In this document: in pieces, positions 34,174-43,059 of the stretch
Layout of the letters: each line of letters opens with the position of its first letter
Position numbering within the stretch: position 1 is the first letter of the stretch
From: Kineococcus xinjiangensis
GTDB taxonomy: Bacteria > Actinomycetota > Actinomycetes > Actinomycetales > Kineococcaceae
DNA: 64,000 bases
Reading direction: 5' to 3'
NCBI RefSeq assembly: GCF_002934625.1
Contig: NZ_PTJD01000014.1
Span: 1-64,000, forward strand
Position numbers and translations under genes: made by a program
The notes under the pieces: generated by a model
What the model was told of the DNA's origin: nothing
The model's database searches: none
What the model saw: only the letters and a program-made list of their open reading frames with translations

Positions 34174-35631
34174 GTGAGCACGTTCGAGCCCGAGCAGACC
34201 GCTGCCGAGCTGCTGGCGGAGGTGACGCGGCTGCGGGCGGAGAACGAGCGGCTGCGCCAGCGCAACGCCACGGCCCAGGCCCGTGCGGCGCAGGCCCTCA
34301 GCCGCGCCACCCGCCTCGCCCAGGTCGTCAGCGTGCTGGGGCAGCTCACGGACGTCGACGAGGTCCTCGACCGCGCGGCCAGCGAGATCGCCGAGCTGTT
34401 CGGAGCGGACATCCTCGTCATCTGGCTCGGGACGCGGGCGGACCAGCCCGCCACCGCGTGGGGCATGCGCCCCGGCGCCCCGCCCCCGGTGCTGTCCCTG
34501 TCGGAGGCCGACACCGCGCGCCTGGTGGAGGTCCCGATCCTCGTCGGCCCTGTCGCGGAGTGCTCCGTGCCGGAGGCGGTGCGCGCCTACGAGCCGGCGC
34601 ACGTGGCGTGGATCAGGCTCAGCCACCGCCGCGACGACCTGGGCACGATGCTCCTGGTGCGCCGGGCGGACCAGCCCTTCGACAGCTCGGACACGCTGGA
34701 GCTGCGCGCCGTCGCCACCCGCGTCGCGCTCGCCATCGACAACGGGCGGCTGCAGCGCCGCTCGCAGGAGCGCCTGGAGCGGCTGGAGCGGCTCTACGAG
34801 CGCACCGCCCAGCTCGTGGGGATGCTCGAACTCGGGGAGATCGCCCGGCTCCTGGCATCGGTGGCCCTGCAGGAACTGCCTGTGACCGGCGCCGAGATCT
34901 GCATCGAGCGTCCCGGGGCCGGCGCCGAGCACGCGGCCTCGGGCAGCCTCGCGGGGGACGGCTCGACGGAGGGGGCCGGGGACGCCGCCGTCCGGAGGGC
35001 ACCGCTGACCCTCATGGAGCCCGCGACGGGCTGGCTGGGGGTGGCGGACCTCGACGAGGACGACTCCGAGGCCGTCGACCTGCTGCACCACATCGCCGAC
35101 CTCGCCAACCTCGTGGTCGGCAAGGCGTTGCTCTTCGACGCCACCCGGACGCAGGCGCAGTACGACGCGATGACCGGTCTGGCCAACCGCGCCCTGTTCA
35201 TGGACCGGCTGGAGGAGAGCCTGCAGCGCGCCCGGCGCTACCAGCACCTGGTCGGGCTCATCTTCGTCGACCTCGACAAGTTCAAGCAGGTCAACGACAC
35301 CCTGGGCCACGCCGCCGGCGACGAGCTGCTCGTCACCGTGGCGCACCGCCTCCGGGACGCCGTGCGGGCGACGGACACCGTGGCACGCCTCGGCGGTGAC
35401 GAGTTCGTGGTGCTCTGCGATCGGATCGACAGCACCGAGAACCTGCGGGTCCTCGCCGGGCGGCTGAGCACCCGGGTGCAGGAGCCGGCGACGATCGCGG
35501 GGCAGGAGATGCGGCCCGGGGCGAGCATGGGGGTCGCCGACACGGAGACGTCCGGCTACGAGTCAGCCGTGCTGCTGGCCGGGGCCGACGCGGCGATGTA
35601 CGAGGACAAGGCCGACCGGCGCAGGCGCTGA
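34174..35631 (+). CDS. GAF-GGDEF diguanylate cyclase
   Basis: A 485-residue cytoplasmic protein. Residues 8-45 form a coiled coil (LLAEVTRLRAENERLRQR); a GAF domain (about 50-190) and a second, poorer GAF-like region (about 205-325) follow, then GGDEF at about 330-485. The active site RLGGDEF is intact, and an I-site RATD lies exactly five residues before it, so product feedback inhibition is expected. Cyclic di-GMP synthesis regulated by the FIST partner is inferred from the 10-base spacing. GTG start at 34174 with CGGAGCAG upstream. Confidence 0.88.
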   Translation: MSTFEPEQTAAELLAEVTRLRAENERLRQRNATAQARAAQALSRATRLAQVVSVLGQLTDVDEVLDRAASEIAELFGADILVIWLGTRADQPATAWGMRPGAPPPVLSLSEADTARLVEVPILVGPVAECSVPEAVRAYEPAHVAWIRLSHRRDDLGTMLLVRRADQPFDSSDTLELRAVATRVALAIDNGRLQRRSQERLERLERLYERTAQLVGMLELGEIARLLASVALQELPVTGAEICIERPGAGAEHAASGSLAGDGSTEGAGDAAVRRAPLTLMEPATGWLGVADLDEDDSEAVDLLHHIADLANLVVGKALLFDATRTQAQYDAMTGLANRALFMDRLEESLQRARRYQHLVGLIFVDLDKFKQVNDTLGHAAGDELLVTVAHRLRDAVRATDTVARLGGDEFVVLCDRIDSTENLRVLAGRLSTRVQEPATIAGQEMRPGASMGVADTETSGYESAVLLAGADAAMYEDKADRRRR

Positions 35632-35644
35632 CGGGCCCCGCGGG

Positions 35645-35686
35645 GTCGAGGGGCTCCGCGGCCGGACGGCCGCGGAGCCCCTCGAC
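35645..35686. terminator. 19-bp perfect bidirectional terminator
   Basis: Positions 35645-35663 pair perfectly with 35668-35686 around a 4-nt loop, in the gap between the convergent diguanylate cyclase (ends 35631) and GH13 (ends 35690) genes. Confidence 0.85.
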
Positions 35687-35689
35687 GGG

Positions 35690-37465
35690 TCACTCGGCGC
35701 CGGCGCTGCGCGCCCGCGGGAGTCGCTGCGTGGGGGGCAGGATCCAGGCCGTCGTGTCCGGCGGCAGCAGGGTGCGACCGCGGGCGTCGGTCCCCAGGTG
35801 GTCGCTGGCGAGGAGGACGTCGGAGCCGGCCGGCAGGACGACGGGGCCGGGACCGTACGCGGTGATCACGAGGACCTCGCGGTTGCGCAGCGCCACGACC
35901 TCGGAGGGGTCGGTGTCGGCCAGCTCGACGCAGTCCAGGCCACCGGAGGCCAGGCCCAGGTGCCGGCGCAGCGCCACCGCCTGGCGGTAGAGCTCGTACG
36001 TCGACCCGGCCACGCCGCGCTGGGCGTCCAGGGCGTAGCGGCCGTAGCCCTCCGGCTGCGGCAGCCAGGCGCTGCCCGTCGGGGAGAACCCGAAGCCGGG
36101 CTCGGCGGCCGACCACGGCAGCGGGACGCGGCAGCCGTCGCGGCCCGTCTCCCGGTCGCTGCCGGCGTCGGCGGTGCGGAACCACGCCGGGTCCTGGCGC
36201 ACCTCGTCCGGCATGGTGGTGTGGTCGGGCAGGCCGAGCTCCTCGCCCTGGTACAGGTAGGCGGCCCCGGGCAGGGCGAGCATCTGCAGGGTGGCCGCCC
36301 GCGCACGGCGCAGGCCGAGCTCCTCGTCGGGCTGCTCGTCGGAGGCGGCGATGCCCTTGGGCATGGAGCCGGCTTCGCTCAGGCCGAAGCGGGAGGCGTG
36401 CCGGACGACGTCGTGGTTGGACAGCACCCACGTCGTGGGGGCGCCCACGGCGTCGGAGGCCTCGAGGGAGTCGATGATCGACTGCCGGGCCTCCTCGGCG
36501 TCCCACCTGCTCGTGAGGTAGGTGAAGTTGAAGGCCTGGTGCATCTCGTCGGGGCGGACGTAGCGGGCGATGCGGGGCAGGTGCTCGATCCACGCCTCGG
36601 CCACCAGCACGCGCTGGCCCGGGTAGGTGTCGAGCAGGCGGCGCCAGGAGCGGTAGATCTCGTGCACGCCCTCCTGGTCGAACATCGGGCCGGTGCCGCT
36701 GTCGCGGGAGCCCTCGACCATGGCGGTGTAGCCGCTCCAGTCGGGCAGGCCGTCGGCCTTGACGAGGCCGTGGGCCACGTCGACGCGGAAGCCGTCGACG
36801 CCGCGGTCCAGCCAGAAGCGCAGGATGGACTCGAACTCCTCGTGCACCTCGGGGTTGGACCAGTCCAGGTCCGGCTGGCGGGAGTCGAACATGTGCAGGT
36901 ACCACTCCCCCGGCTCCCCGTCGGGTCCGGTGGTCCGCGTCCACGCCGGTCCCCCGAAGATCGACTTCCAGTTGTTCGGGGGGAGCTCGCCCGCGGCGCC
37001 GCGGCCGGGGCGGAAGATGTAGCGGCCGCGCTCGGCGCTGCCCGGGGCCGCGGCGAGGGCCTGGCGGAACCAGGCGTGCTCGTCGGAGGTGTGGTTGGGG
37101 ACGAGGTCGATGATGATCCGCAGGCCGAGGGAGTGCGCCCGGCCGAGGAGGTCGTCGAAGTCGGTGAGGGTGCCGAAGAGGGGGTCGATGTCGCGGTAGT
37201 CGGCGACGTCGTAGCCGGCGTCCACCTGCGGCGAGCGGTAGAACGGCGAGATCCAGACCGCGTCGACGCCGAGCTCCGCGAGGTGCTCCAGGCGCGAGGT
37301 GATGCCGGGCAGGTCGCCGATGCCGTCGCCGTCGGAGTCGGCGAAGGAGCGCGGGTACACCTGGTAGACGACGGCAGTGCGCCACCACTCCGCCCCGGGG
37401 GTGGCAGGGTGGACCGGGTGGAGGTCGACCCACGGGGCGGTGGAGACATCGAGCAGGGCGTCCAT
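35690..37465 (-). CDS. GH13 alpha-glucosidase (oligo-1,6-/alpha-glucosidase type)
   Basis: A 591-residue cytoplasmic GH13 enzyme that hydrolyses alpha-glucosidic oligosaccharides. Conserved regions I-IV are visible: DLVPNHTSD, GFRVDVAHGL (nucleophile Asp), VAEAWIE (acid/base Glu) and LSNHD (stabilising Asp). The VYQVYPRSFADSDGDGIGDL start is typical of the oligo-1,6-glucosidase subfamily. The ATG at 37465 has AGGAGG 6-7 bases upstream. It is divergent from a LacI gene and near a MalEFG-type transporter, so it processes imported maltose-like sugars (inference). Confidence 0.9.
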   Translation of the reverse strand: MDALLDVSTAPWVDLHPVHPATPGAEWWRTAVVYQVYPRSFADSDGDGIGDLPGITSRLEHLAELGVDAVWISPFYRSPQVDAGYDVADYRDIDPLFGTLTDFDDLLGRAHSLGLRIIIDLVPNHTSDEHAWFRQALAAAPGSAERGRYIFRPGRGAAGELPPNNWKSIFGGPAWTRTTGPDGEPGEWYLHMFDSRQPDLDWSNPEVHEEFESILRFWLDRGVDGFRVDVAHGLVKADGLPDWSGYTAMVEGSRDSGTGPMFDQEGVHEIYRSWRRLLDTYPGQRVLVAEAWIEHLPRIARYVRPDEMHQAFNFTYLTSRWDAEEARQSIIDSLEASDAVGAPTTWVLSNHDVVRHASRFGLSEAGSMPKGIAASDEQPDEELGLRRARAATLQMLALPGAAYLYQGEELGLPDHTTMPDEVRQDPAWFRTADAGSDRETGRDGCRVPLPWSAAEPGFGFSPTGSAWLPQPEGYGRYALDAQRGVAGSTYELYRQAVALRRHLGLASGGLDCVELADTDPSEVVALRNREVLVITAYGPGPVVLPAGSDVLLASDHLGTDARGRTLLPPDTTAWILPPTQRLPRARSAGAE

Positions 37466-37636
37466 GGTGGTCCTCCTGGGAGCGCTGGAACCTCGCCGCG
37501 GCGTCGTCGCCGCCGGCGCGCGACCCGGCGCGCTGGAACGGCGAGCCAGGTGGGGACGGGGGCCGTGGTCGGCGTTCCCGCGAGAGAAGCAGGACACACC
37601 CGCTCACCCGGGTGCGCCAAACCTCGCGCTGAAAAC

Positions 37637-37674
37637 CTTGCAAGCGATCCGACAGGGCCGCAAGATGTTGCAAT
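37637..37674. promoter_or_regulatory. two TTGCAA operators between GH13 and LacI genes
   Basis: CTTGCAAG (37637-37644) and GTTGCAAT (37667-37674) lie 30 bases apart (about three helical turns) in the 266-bp gap 37466-37731. TTGCAA cores are typical of LacI/MalR-type operators for alpha-glucoside genes; binding by either neighbouring LacI protein is inferred. Nothing else was recognised in the gap. Confidence 0.6.
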
Positions 37675-37731
37675 CGAACGGTGCCGCACCGCACCGCCGG
37701 GCACCCCGGCCGAGCCTGACGGGGAGATCGG

Positions 37732-38793
37732 ATGACACGCCGGCGCACCAGCCTCGCCGACATCGCGGCCCGCGCAGGGGTCAGCCAGGCGACGGTCAGC
37801 CGCGCCCTCAACGGCCGGCCGGGCGTGGCCCAGGCCACCCGCGAGCGCATCGCCGCGGCGGTGGAGGGCCTCGGCTACCAGCGCCTCACCGTGCCGCAGG
37901 CGCACCCCGCGGGCCTCGTCGGCGTCGTCGTCCCGGAGATCGACAACCCGGTCTTCCCGGCGCTCGGGCAGGCCGTGGGGCGGGTGCTGGTGGCCTCCGG
38001 CCTGAGCTGGGCCCTGTTCTCGCAGGGTCCCGGCGGCCTCGACGAGGACCAGTGCACGACGACGCTGCTCGGCCACGGCGCCTGCGGGGCGGTGATGGTC
38101 AGCGGCCTGCACGCCGACCTCTCGGCCGACGCCTCCCGCTACGCGCTGCTGCGGGAGCGCGGCCTGGCGCTGGTGACGGTCAACGGCTACCGGCCCACCG
38201 CGGGGGTGCCGTCGTTCTCCGTGGACGACCGGGAGGGCATGACGCAGGTCCTGCGCCACCTCGTGCGGCTGGGGCACCGCCGCATCGGCCTGGCCGTCGG
38301 CCCCCCGCACTACGTCACCACGGCGCGCAAGGTGGGGGCGTTCCGGGCGGCGCACCGGGTGGTGCTCGGCCACGACGCGCCGCCAGCGCTGCTCGCGCAC
38401 GCGCCCTTCGGCCTCGCCGGCGGCCGGGCGGCGGCCGGTGCGCTGGCCGCCGCCGGTGCCAGCGCGGTCGTCTGCGGCTCCGACCTGACCGCCCTGGGAG
38501 CCGTGGAGGCGCTGCGCGCCAGGGGCCTGCGGGTCCCGGAGGACGTCTCGGTGGTCGGCTCCGACGACTCCCCGCTCATGGCGCACACCGATCCGGCGCT
38601 GACGACGGTGCGCATGCCGGTGGAGGAGCTGGCCGCGGCGGCGGTGGGCGCGCTGCTGGGTCAGCTCGAGGGCGAGGCGGTGGAGCCCTCGGACACGCTG
38701 ATCGCCCCGCAGCTCACCGTCCGCCGCTCGACGGCGCCTCCCGGCGCGGGCTCGCTCAGCTCGCCGCGACGGCCGTGGAGGAGCGCACGATGA
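37732..38793 (+). CDS. LacI-family transcriptional regulator (upstream copy)
   Basis: A 353-residue repressor. Helix-turn-helix: TSLADIAARAGVSQATVSRALN (residues 6-27); hinge helix near 45-55; a periplasmic-binding-protein-like effector domain follows with VVCGSDLTALGAVEAL and VVGSDDSPLMAH. It is divergent from GH13 and convergent with a second LacI gene that overlaps its 3' end by 38 bases. It is similar in plan to that second copy, probably an old duplication. The ATG has GGGGAG 8 bases upstream. Confidence 0.88.
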   Translation: MTRRRTSLADIAARAGVSQATVSRALNGRPGVAQATRERIAAAVEGLGYQRLTVPQAHPAGLVGVVVPEIDNPVFPALGQAVGRVLVASGLSWALFSQGPGGLDEDQCTTTLLGHGACGAVMVSGLHADLSADASRYALLRERGLALVTVNGYRPTAGVPSFSVDDREGMTQVLRHLVRLGHRRIGLAVGPPHYVTTARKVGAFRAAHRVVLGHDAPPALLAHAPFGLAGGRAAAGALAAAGASAVVCGSDLTALGAVEALRARGLRVPEDVSVVGSDDSPLMAHTDPALTTVRMPVEELAAAAVGALLGQLEGEAVEPSDTLIAPQLTVRRSTAPPGAGSLSSPRRPWRSAR

Positions 38794-39763
38794 GCTCGGG
38801 CCGGAAGAGGAACTCCCCCCGCGGCGTGGGGTGACCGAGGATCTCGTCGACGAGCGCACGCACGGCGGCGTCGCCGATGGCCTGGACCGACTGGCGGATC
38901 GTCGTGAGCGGCGGGTCGGTGAAGGCCATCAGGGAGGAGTCGTCGGAGCCGACCACCGAGACGTCCTCCGGGACCCGCAGGCCCCGGTCGCGCACGGCGC
39001 GGATGGCGCCCAGGGCCATCAGGTCGGATCCGCAGGCGATCGCGGTGACGCCCCGGTCCAGCAGGCGGTGGGCGGCGGCCACCCCGCCCTCGACCGAGAA
39101 GATCGTGTGCTCGACGTGGGCCTCGGCGCCCTCGCCCAGGTGCCGGCGCACGGCCGGCTCGAAGGCGGCGGTGCGGCGCTGGACGGGCCGGAAGCGCTCC
39201 GGGCCGGTGGCCAGGCCGATGCGCCGGTGCCCCAGGCCCGCCAGGTGGCTGACGGCCAGGTCCATCGCGGCGGCGTCGTCGTTGGACAGGCACGGCACGT
39301 CGAGGCCCTCGACGAAGCCGTTGACGAGCACGATGGGCAGCCGCCGCTCGTGCAGGGCCACGTAGCGGGAGGCGTCGCTGGTGGTGTCGGCGTGCAGGCC
39401 GGAGACGAAGACGACTCCTGCCACGCCGCGGTCCAGCAGCATGCGCAGGTAGTCGTCCTCCTGGATGCCCCCGGGGGTCTGGGTGCACAGCAGCGGCATG
39501 TAGCCGCTGACGACGAGTCCGGTCTCGATGACCTGGGCGAAGGTGGGGAACACCGGGTTGCTCAGCTCGGGGACGATCAGCCCCACCAGGCCCGCGGCCG
39601 ATTCCCTCAGCCGGGACGGGCGGTCGTAGCCGAGCACGTCCAGGGCGGTGAGGACCGCCTGGCGCGTGGCCTCCGACACACCGGGCCGGTCGTTGAGGAC
39701 GCGACTCACCGTGGCTTCGCTGACGCCCGCCTGTGCCGCCACGTGGGCGAGTCGTGCAGTCAC
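38756..39763 (-). CDS. LacI-family transcriptional regulator (downstream copy)
   Basis: A 335-residue LacI repressor. Helix-turn-helix AHVAAQAGVSEATVSRVLN lies at residues 6-24, then the hinge and a ligand domain with IACGSDLMALGAIRAV and VVGSDDSSLMAFTDPPLTTI. The VPELSNPVFPTF and GGIQEDDYL segments parallel the neighbouring LacI protein. It is divergent from the MalE-type gene, whose upstream gap contains TGCAA motifs, so it is the more likely controller of the transporter. GTG start at 39763, with GGAG close upstream. Confidence 0.87.
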   Translation of the reverse strand: MTARLAHVAAQAGVSEATVSRVLNDRPGVSEATRQAVLTALDVLGYDRPSRLRESAAGLVGLIVPELSNPVFPTFAQVIETGLVVSGYMPLLCTQTPGGIQEDDYLRMLLDRGVAGVVFVSGLHADTTSDASRYVALHERRLPIVLVNGFVEGLDVPCLSNDDAAAMDLAVSHLAGLGHRRIGLATGPERFRPVQRRTAAFEPAVRRHLGEGAEAHVEHTIFSVEGGVAAAHRLLDRGVTAIACGSDLMALGAIRAVRDRGLRVPEDVSVVGSDDSSLMAFTDPPLTTIRQSVQAIGDAAVRALVDEILGHPTPRGEFLFRPELIVRSSTAVAAS

Positions 39764-39801
39764 GCTCCGGAAGGTAGCGCACCCGTGGGCCTGAAATCTG
39801 C

Positions 39802-39835
39802 CTGCAAGCCGCTTCCGGTTCCTGCAATTTCTTGC
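39802..39835. promoter_or_regulatory. TGCAA operator motifs before the MalE-type gene
   Basis: CTGCAAG (39802-39808) and the inverted repeat GCAA-N4-TTGC (39824-39835) lie in the 162-bp gap between the divergent LacI gene and the binding-protein gene. They resemble the TTGCAA sites upstream of GH13, suggesting one regulon. Confidence 0.5.
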
Positions 39836-39925
39836 TACGTTTCGCGTGTTCTGACGACGGGGTCGGACTCGAACGATCGAGCCGCTCCCCCGGGTCCCAC
39901 CCCCACCGCCACGTGGAGCTCCCCC

Positions 39926-41209
39926 ATGACCACCTCCTCGAAGCTGCTGCGCACCCTGGCCCTCACCGCCTGCCTCGGCCTGTCCGTCACCGCGTGCGGG
40001 TCGAACGGGGCCCAGCCCGCGCAGAACGAGCCCAGCTCCTCCTCCACCAGCACCCCCAGCGAGAGCGAGACCGGCGCCCCCGAGCGCGCCGGCGCCGACC
40101 TCGTCATCTGGGCGGACGACCTGCGCGCCAAGGCCCTGAAGGGCGTCGCGGAGGAGTTCGGCGAGGCCAACGGGATCACCGTCGCGGTCCAGGCCGTCTC
40201 CGAGGACCTGCAGACCAACTTCGTCACCGCCAACACCGCGGGCAACGGCCCCGACGTCGTCGTCGGCGCCCACGACTGGATCGGCAACATGGTCCAGAAC
40301 AGCGCGATCGACCCGCTGAACCTCCCCGAGGCCCAGCAGGCGGAGTTCAGCGACATCGCCCTCAAGGGTGTGACGTTCGACAGCAAGACCTACGGCGTCC
40401 CCTACGCGGTCGAGTCCATCGCCCTCTTCCGCAACACCGACCTCGTGCCGGACGCCCCCGCCACCGTCGAGGACCTCGTCGCCAGCGGCAAGGCCTCCGG
40501 AGCGGAGAACCCCCTCTGCCTGCAGCAGGGCCAGGAGGGCGACGCGTACCACATGTACCCGCTCTACAGCTCCGCCGGCGGCTACCTGTTCGGCCAGACC
40601 CCCGAGGGCGACTACGACCCCACGGACCTCGGCGTCGGCGGCCCCGGCTCCATCGCCGCCGCGGAGAAGGAGGCGTGGCTGGCCAAGGAGGGCGCGCTGA
40701 AGACCTCCATCACCGGCGACAACTCCATCTCCCTCTTCGCCGAGGGCAAGTGCGCCTACCTGGTCTCCGGCCCCTGGGCCACCGCCGACGTGAAGAAGGC
40801 GGGCATCAACTACGCCCTCAGCCCCATCCCCGGCTTCGCCGGCATGGAGCCCGCCCAGCCTCTCACCGGCGTCCAGGCGTTCTACGTGGCGAGCAAGGGC
40901 AAGAACAAGGCCTTCGCCGAGCAGTTCCTCCTCGACGCCGCCGCCACCCCCGAGACGATGGACGCCCTCTACGAGGCGGAGCCCCGCCCCTCGGCCCTGA
41001 AGGACGCCCTCGCCAAGCAGACGGCCGCCGACGCCGACACCGCGGTGTTCGCCCAGGCCGCCGAGGGCGGGCAGATCCTCCCCGCGATCCCGGCCATGGC
41101 CGGTGTCTGGGAGCCCCTGGGCAAGGCCCACGCCGCCATCATCAACGGCGCCGACCCCGCGCAGACCATGACCTCGGCCGGCGACGCCATCCGCGCCGCC
41201 ATCGGCTGA
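39926..41209 (+). CDS. maltose-type sugar ABC transporter binding lipoprotein (MalE-like)
   Basis: A 427-residue lipoprotein: hydrophobic signal with lipobox SVTACGS (lipidated Cys about residue 24), a Ser/Thr/Glu-rich linker, then a family 1 sugar-binding fold (LVIWADDLRAKALKGVAEEF, GNGPDVVVGAHDWIGNM, YGVPYAVESIALFRN, KCAYLVSGPW, WEPLGKAHAAIING). These match MalE/maltodextrin-binding proteins. The ATG has GTGGAGC upstream. Followed by MalF- and MalG-like permeases, with a strong hairpin between it and malF. Confidence 0.88.
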   Translation: MTTSSKLLRTLALTACLGLSVTACGSNGAQPAQNEPSSSSTSTPSESETGAPERAGADLVIWADDLRAKALKGVAEEFGEANGITVAVQAVSEDLQTNFVTANTAGNGPDVVVGAHDWIGNMVQNSAIDPLNLPEAQQAEFSDIALKGVTFDSKTYGVPYAVESIALFRNTDLVPDAPATVEDLVASGKASGAENPLCLQQGQEGDAYHMYPLYSSAGGYLFGQTPEGDYDPTDLGVGGPGSIAAAEKEAWLAKEGALKTSITGDNSISLFAEGKCAYLVSGPWATADVKKAGINYALSPIPGFAGMEPAQPLTGVQAFYVASKGKNKAFAEQFLLDAAATPETMDALYEAEPRPSALKDALAKQTAADADTAVFAQAAEGGQILPAIPAMAGVWEPLGKAHAAIINGADPAQTMTSAGDAIRAAIG

Positions 41210-41282
41210 CCCGAGCCCCGAGGCTCCTCAGCGACCGTCCGCCGCGCTGCGTTCCCCGCGCGCGGCGGGCGGTACTCCAACT

Positions 41283-41333
41283 CCCGGGCGGTGGCCCTGA
41301 TCTGGACCGTCCTGATCAGGGTCACCGCCCGGG
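41283..41333 (+). promoter_or_regulatory. 20-bp intercistronic stem-loop between malE and malF homologues
   Basis: Positions 41283-41302 pair with 41314-41333 (20 pairs, one G-U, 11-nt loop) inside the 199-base gap after the binding-protein gene. There is no T-run. By analogy with the malE-malF region of enteric bacteria it may stabilise the upstream message or partly terminate, giving more binding protein than permease (inference). Confidence 0.6.
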
Positions 41334-41408
41334 TCGCACCACCCCCGGTGCCCCCGCGCCCTCCCGCCGGCACCACGGCCGCCCGCACACCCGAGGTGAG
41401 ACAGCCCC

Positions 41409-43052
41409 ATGCCCGCTCGCACCCATGCTCCGACGGAGGCGTCCCTCCCGCGGACCGCCACCGCCGGGACCGGCCCCGACGGCCCGGGCCGGAAGCCGGC
41501 CCCCGCGCACCGCTCGCTGTCCGCGACCACCATCGCGATCCGCGTCGCACTCCTCGGAGCCGTCGCCGCCGTCGTGGTCTGGCTCGTCCCGGTCCTGGTG
41601 GCGCAGGAGCGCTGGATCGGGCTCGCCGGGCTGCTCCTCGGCGCCGCCGCCCTCGGGGCCGTGTACTCCACCAGCCGCCTCGTGCCGGCCAAGTACCTGC
41701 TCCCCGGCACGCTCTTCCTGCTCGCGCTGATCATCTACCCGATCATCGCCACGCTGCAGCTGTCGTTCACCAACTTCGGTGACGGCAAGCGCGGCACCAA
41801 GGAGGAGGCGATCGCGAGCATCATCGGCAGCTCGGTCGAGCAGCTGCCGGACTCCCCCGTCTACGCCCTCAGCGTCGGCACCCAGGGCTCGACGACGGAC
41901 GGGCCGTTCACGTTCTTCCTCGTCGACGCCGAGTCCGGCGAGGTCAGCAGGGGTGACGCGGAGGGACTCGTCGACGTCCCCGCCGACGAGGTCGAGGTGG
42001 CCAAGGGCAGGGTCGTCGAGGCCGACGGCTACACCATCCTGACCCCCCGCGAGGTCAACGCCGCAGGCCCCGTCGTGCAGGAGTTCACGGTCCCCACCGA
42101 GAACGGCGCCATCCGCGCCCAGGGCGTGGCCCGCGCCTTCGAGGGGCGCACCGCCCTGCAGTACGACGAGGCGGCCGACCGGATCATCGACACCCGCACC
42201 GGCGAGAGCTACGGCATCGGCCTCGTCGGCGACAGCGAGTTCTTCGTCAAGGAGGACGGCGCCCCCGCCTTCTCCCAGAGCTGGCTGCAGGGCGTCGGCA
42301 CCGCCAACTACGAGCGCATCTTCACCAACGACGTCATCATCAAGGACTTCCTGCGCATCTTCGCGTGGACCCTGGCGTTCGCGGCCCTGTCGGTGGGACT
42401 GGCGTTCGGGCTGGGTCTCGCGCTCGCCGTCATCCTCAACGACAGCAGGATCCGCGGGCAGCGGCTGTACCGCTCGCTCCTGATCCTGCCCTACGCGGTG
42501 CCCGCCGTGATCGCGATCCTGGTGTGGTCGAGCTTCTACAACCGCGACTTCGGCCTCATCAACGAGACGCTGGGCATGCGGCTGGACTGGTTCGGGGACC
42601 CGTGGCTGGCGAAGGCCGCGATCCTGCTGACGGGCACGTGGATGGGCTACCCCTACATGTTCATCGTCTGCACCGGAGCGCTGCAGTCCGTGCCCTCGGA
42701 GCTGCGCGAGGCGGCCGTCATGGACGGCGCCCGGCCGTTCACGGCCTTCCGCAAGATCATCCTTCCGCTGCTGATGGTCCCGGTCGCGCCGCTGCTGGTG
42801 GCGTCCTTCGCCTTCAACTTCAACAACTTCAACCTCATCGCGCTGCTCACCGAGGGCGGCCCGTTCACGGCGGACAACCCCTACGCCGGCGGGACGGACA
42901 TCCTCATCAGCTACACCTACCGGCTGGCCTTCGGCGGAGCCGGCGCGCAGTTCGGCTTCGCGGCGGCCGTCTCGGTGCTGCTGTTCATCCTGACCGCTGT
43001 GATCGCTGCCGGGCAGTTCCGCGCCACGCGCGCGCTCGAGGACGTGAACTGA
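41409..43052 (+). CDS. maltose-type ABC transporter permease (MalF-like)
   Basis: A 547-residue permease. Two N-terminal helices (about 40-85) and a third (about 98-118) precede a large extracytoplasmic P2-like loop (about 120-310), as in MalF, and then the MetI-type permease core (about 315-540). The EAA loop reads EAAVMDGARPFTAFRKIILPLL near 435. GGPFTADNPYAGGTDILISYTY is typical of MalF. ATG start at 41409. The downstream MalG-like gene starts 7 bases later. No ATPase gene follows. Confidence 0.9.
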   Translation: MPARTHAPTEASLPRTATAGTGPDGPGRKPAPAHRSLSATTIAIRVALLGAVAAVVVWLVPVLVAQERWIGLAGLLLGAAALGAVYSTSRLVPAKYLLPGTLFLLALIIYPIIATLQLSFTNFGDGKRGTKEEAIASIIGSSVEQLPDSPVYALSVGTQGSTTDGPFTFFLVDAESGEVSRGDAEGLVDVPADEVEVAKGRVVEADGYTILTPREVNAAGPVVQEFTVPTENGAIRAQGVARAFEGRTALQYDEAADRIIDTRTGESYGIGLVGDSEFFVKEDGAPAFSQSWLQGVGTANYERIFTNDVIIKDFLRIFAWTLAFAALSVGLAFGLGLALAVILNDSRIRGQRLYRSLLILPYAVPAVIAILVWSSFYNRDFGLINETLGMRLDWFGDPWLAKAAILLTGTWMGYPYMFIVCTGALQSVPSELREAAVMDGARPFTAFRKIILPLLMVPVAPLLVASFAFNFNNFNLIALLTEGGPFTADNPYAGGTDILISYTYRLAFGGAGAQFGFAAAVSVLLFILTAVIAAGQFRATRALEDVN

Positions 43053-43059
43053 GGACACC

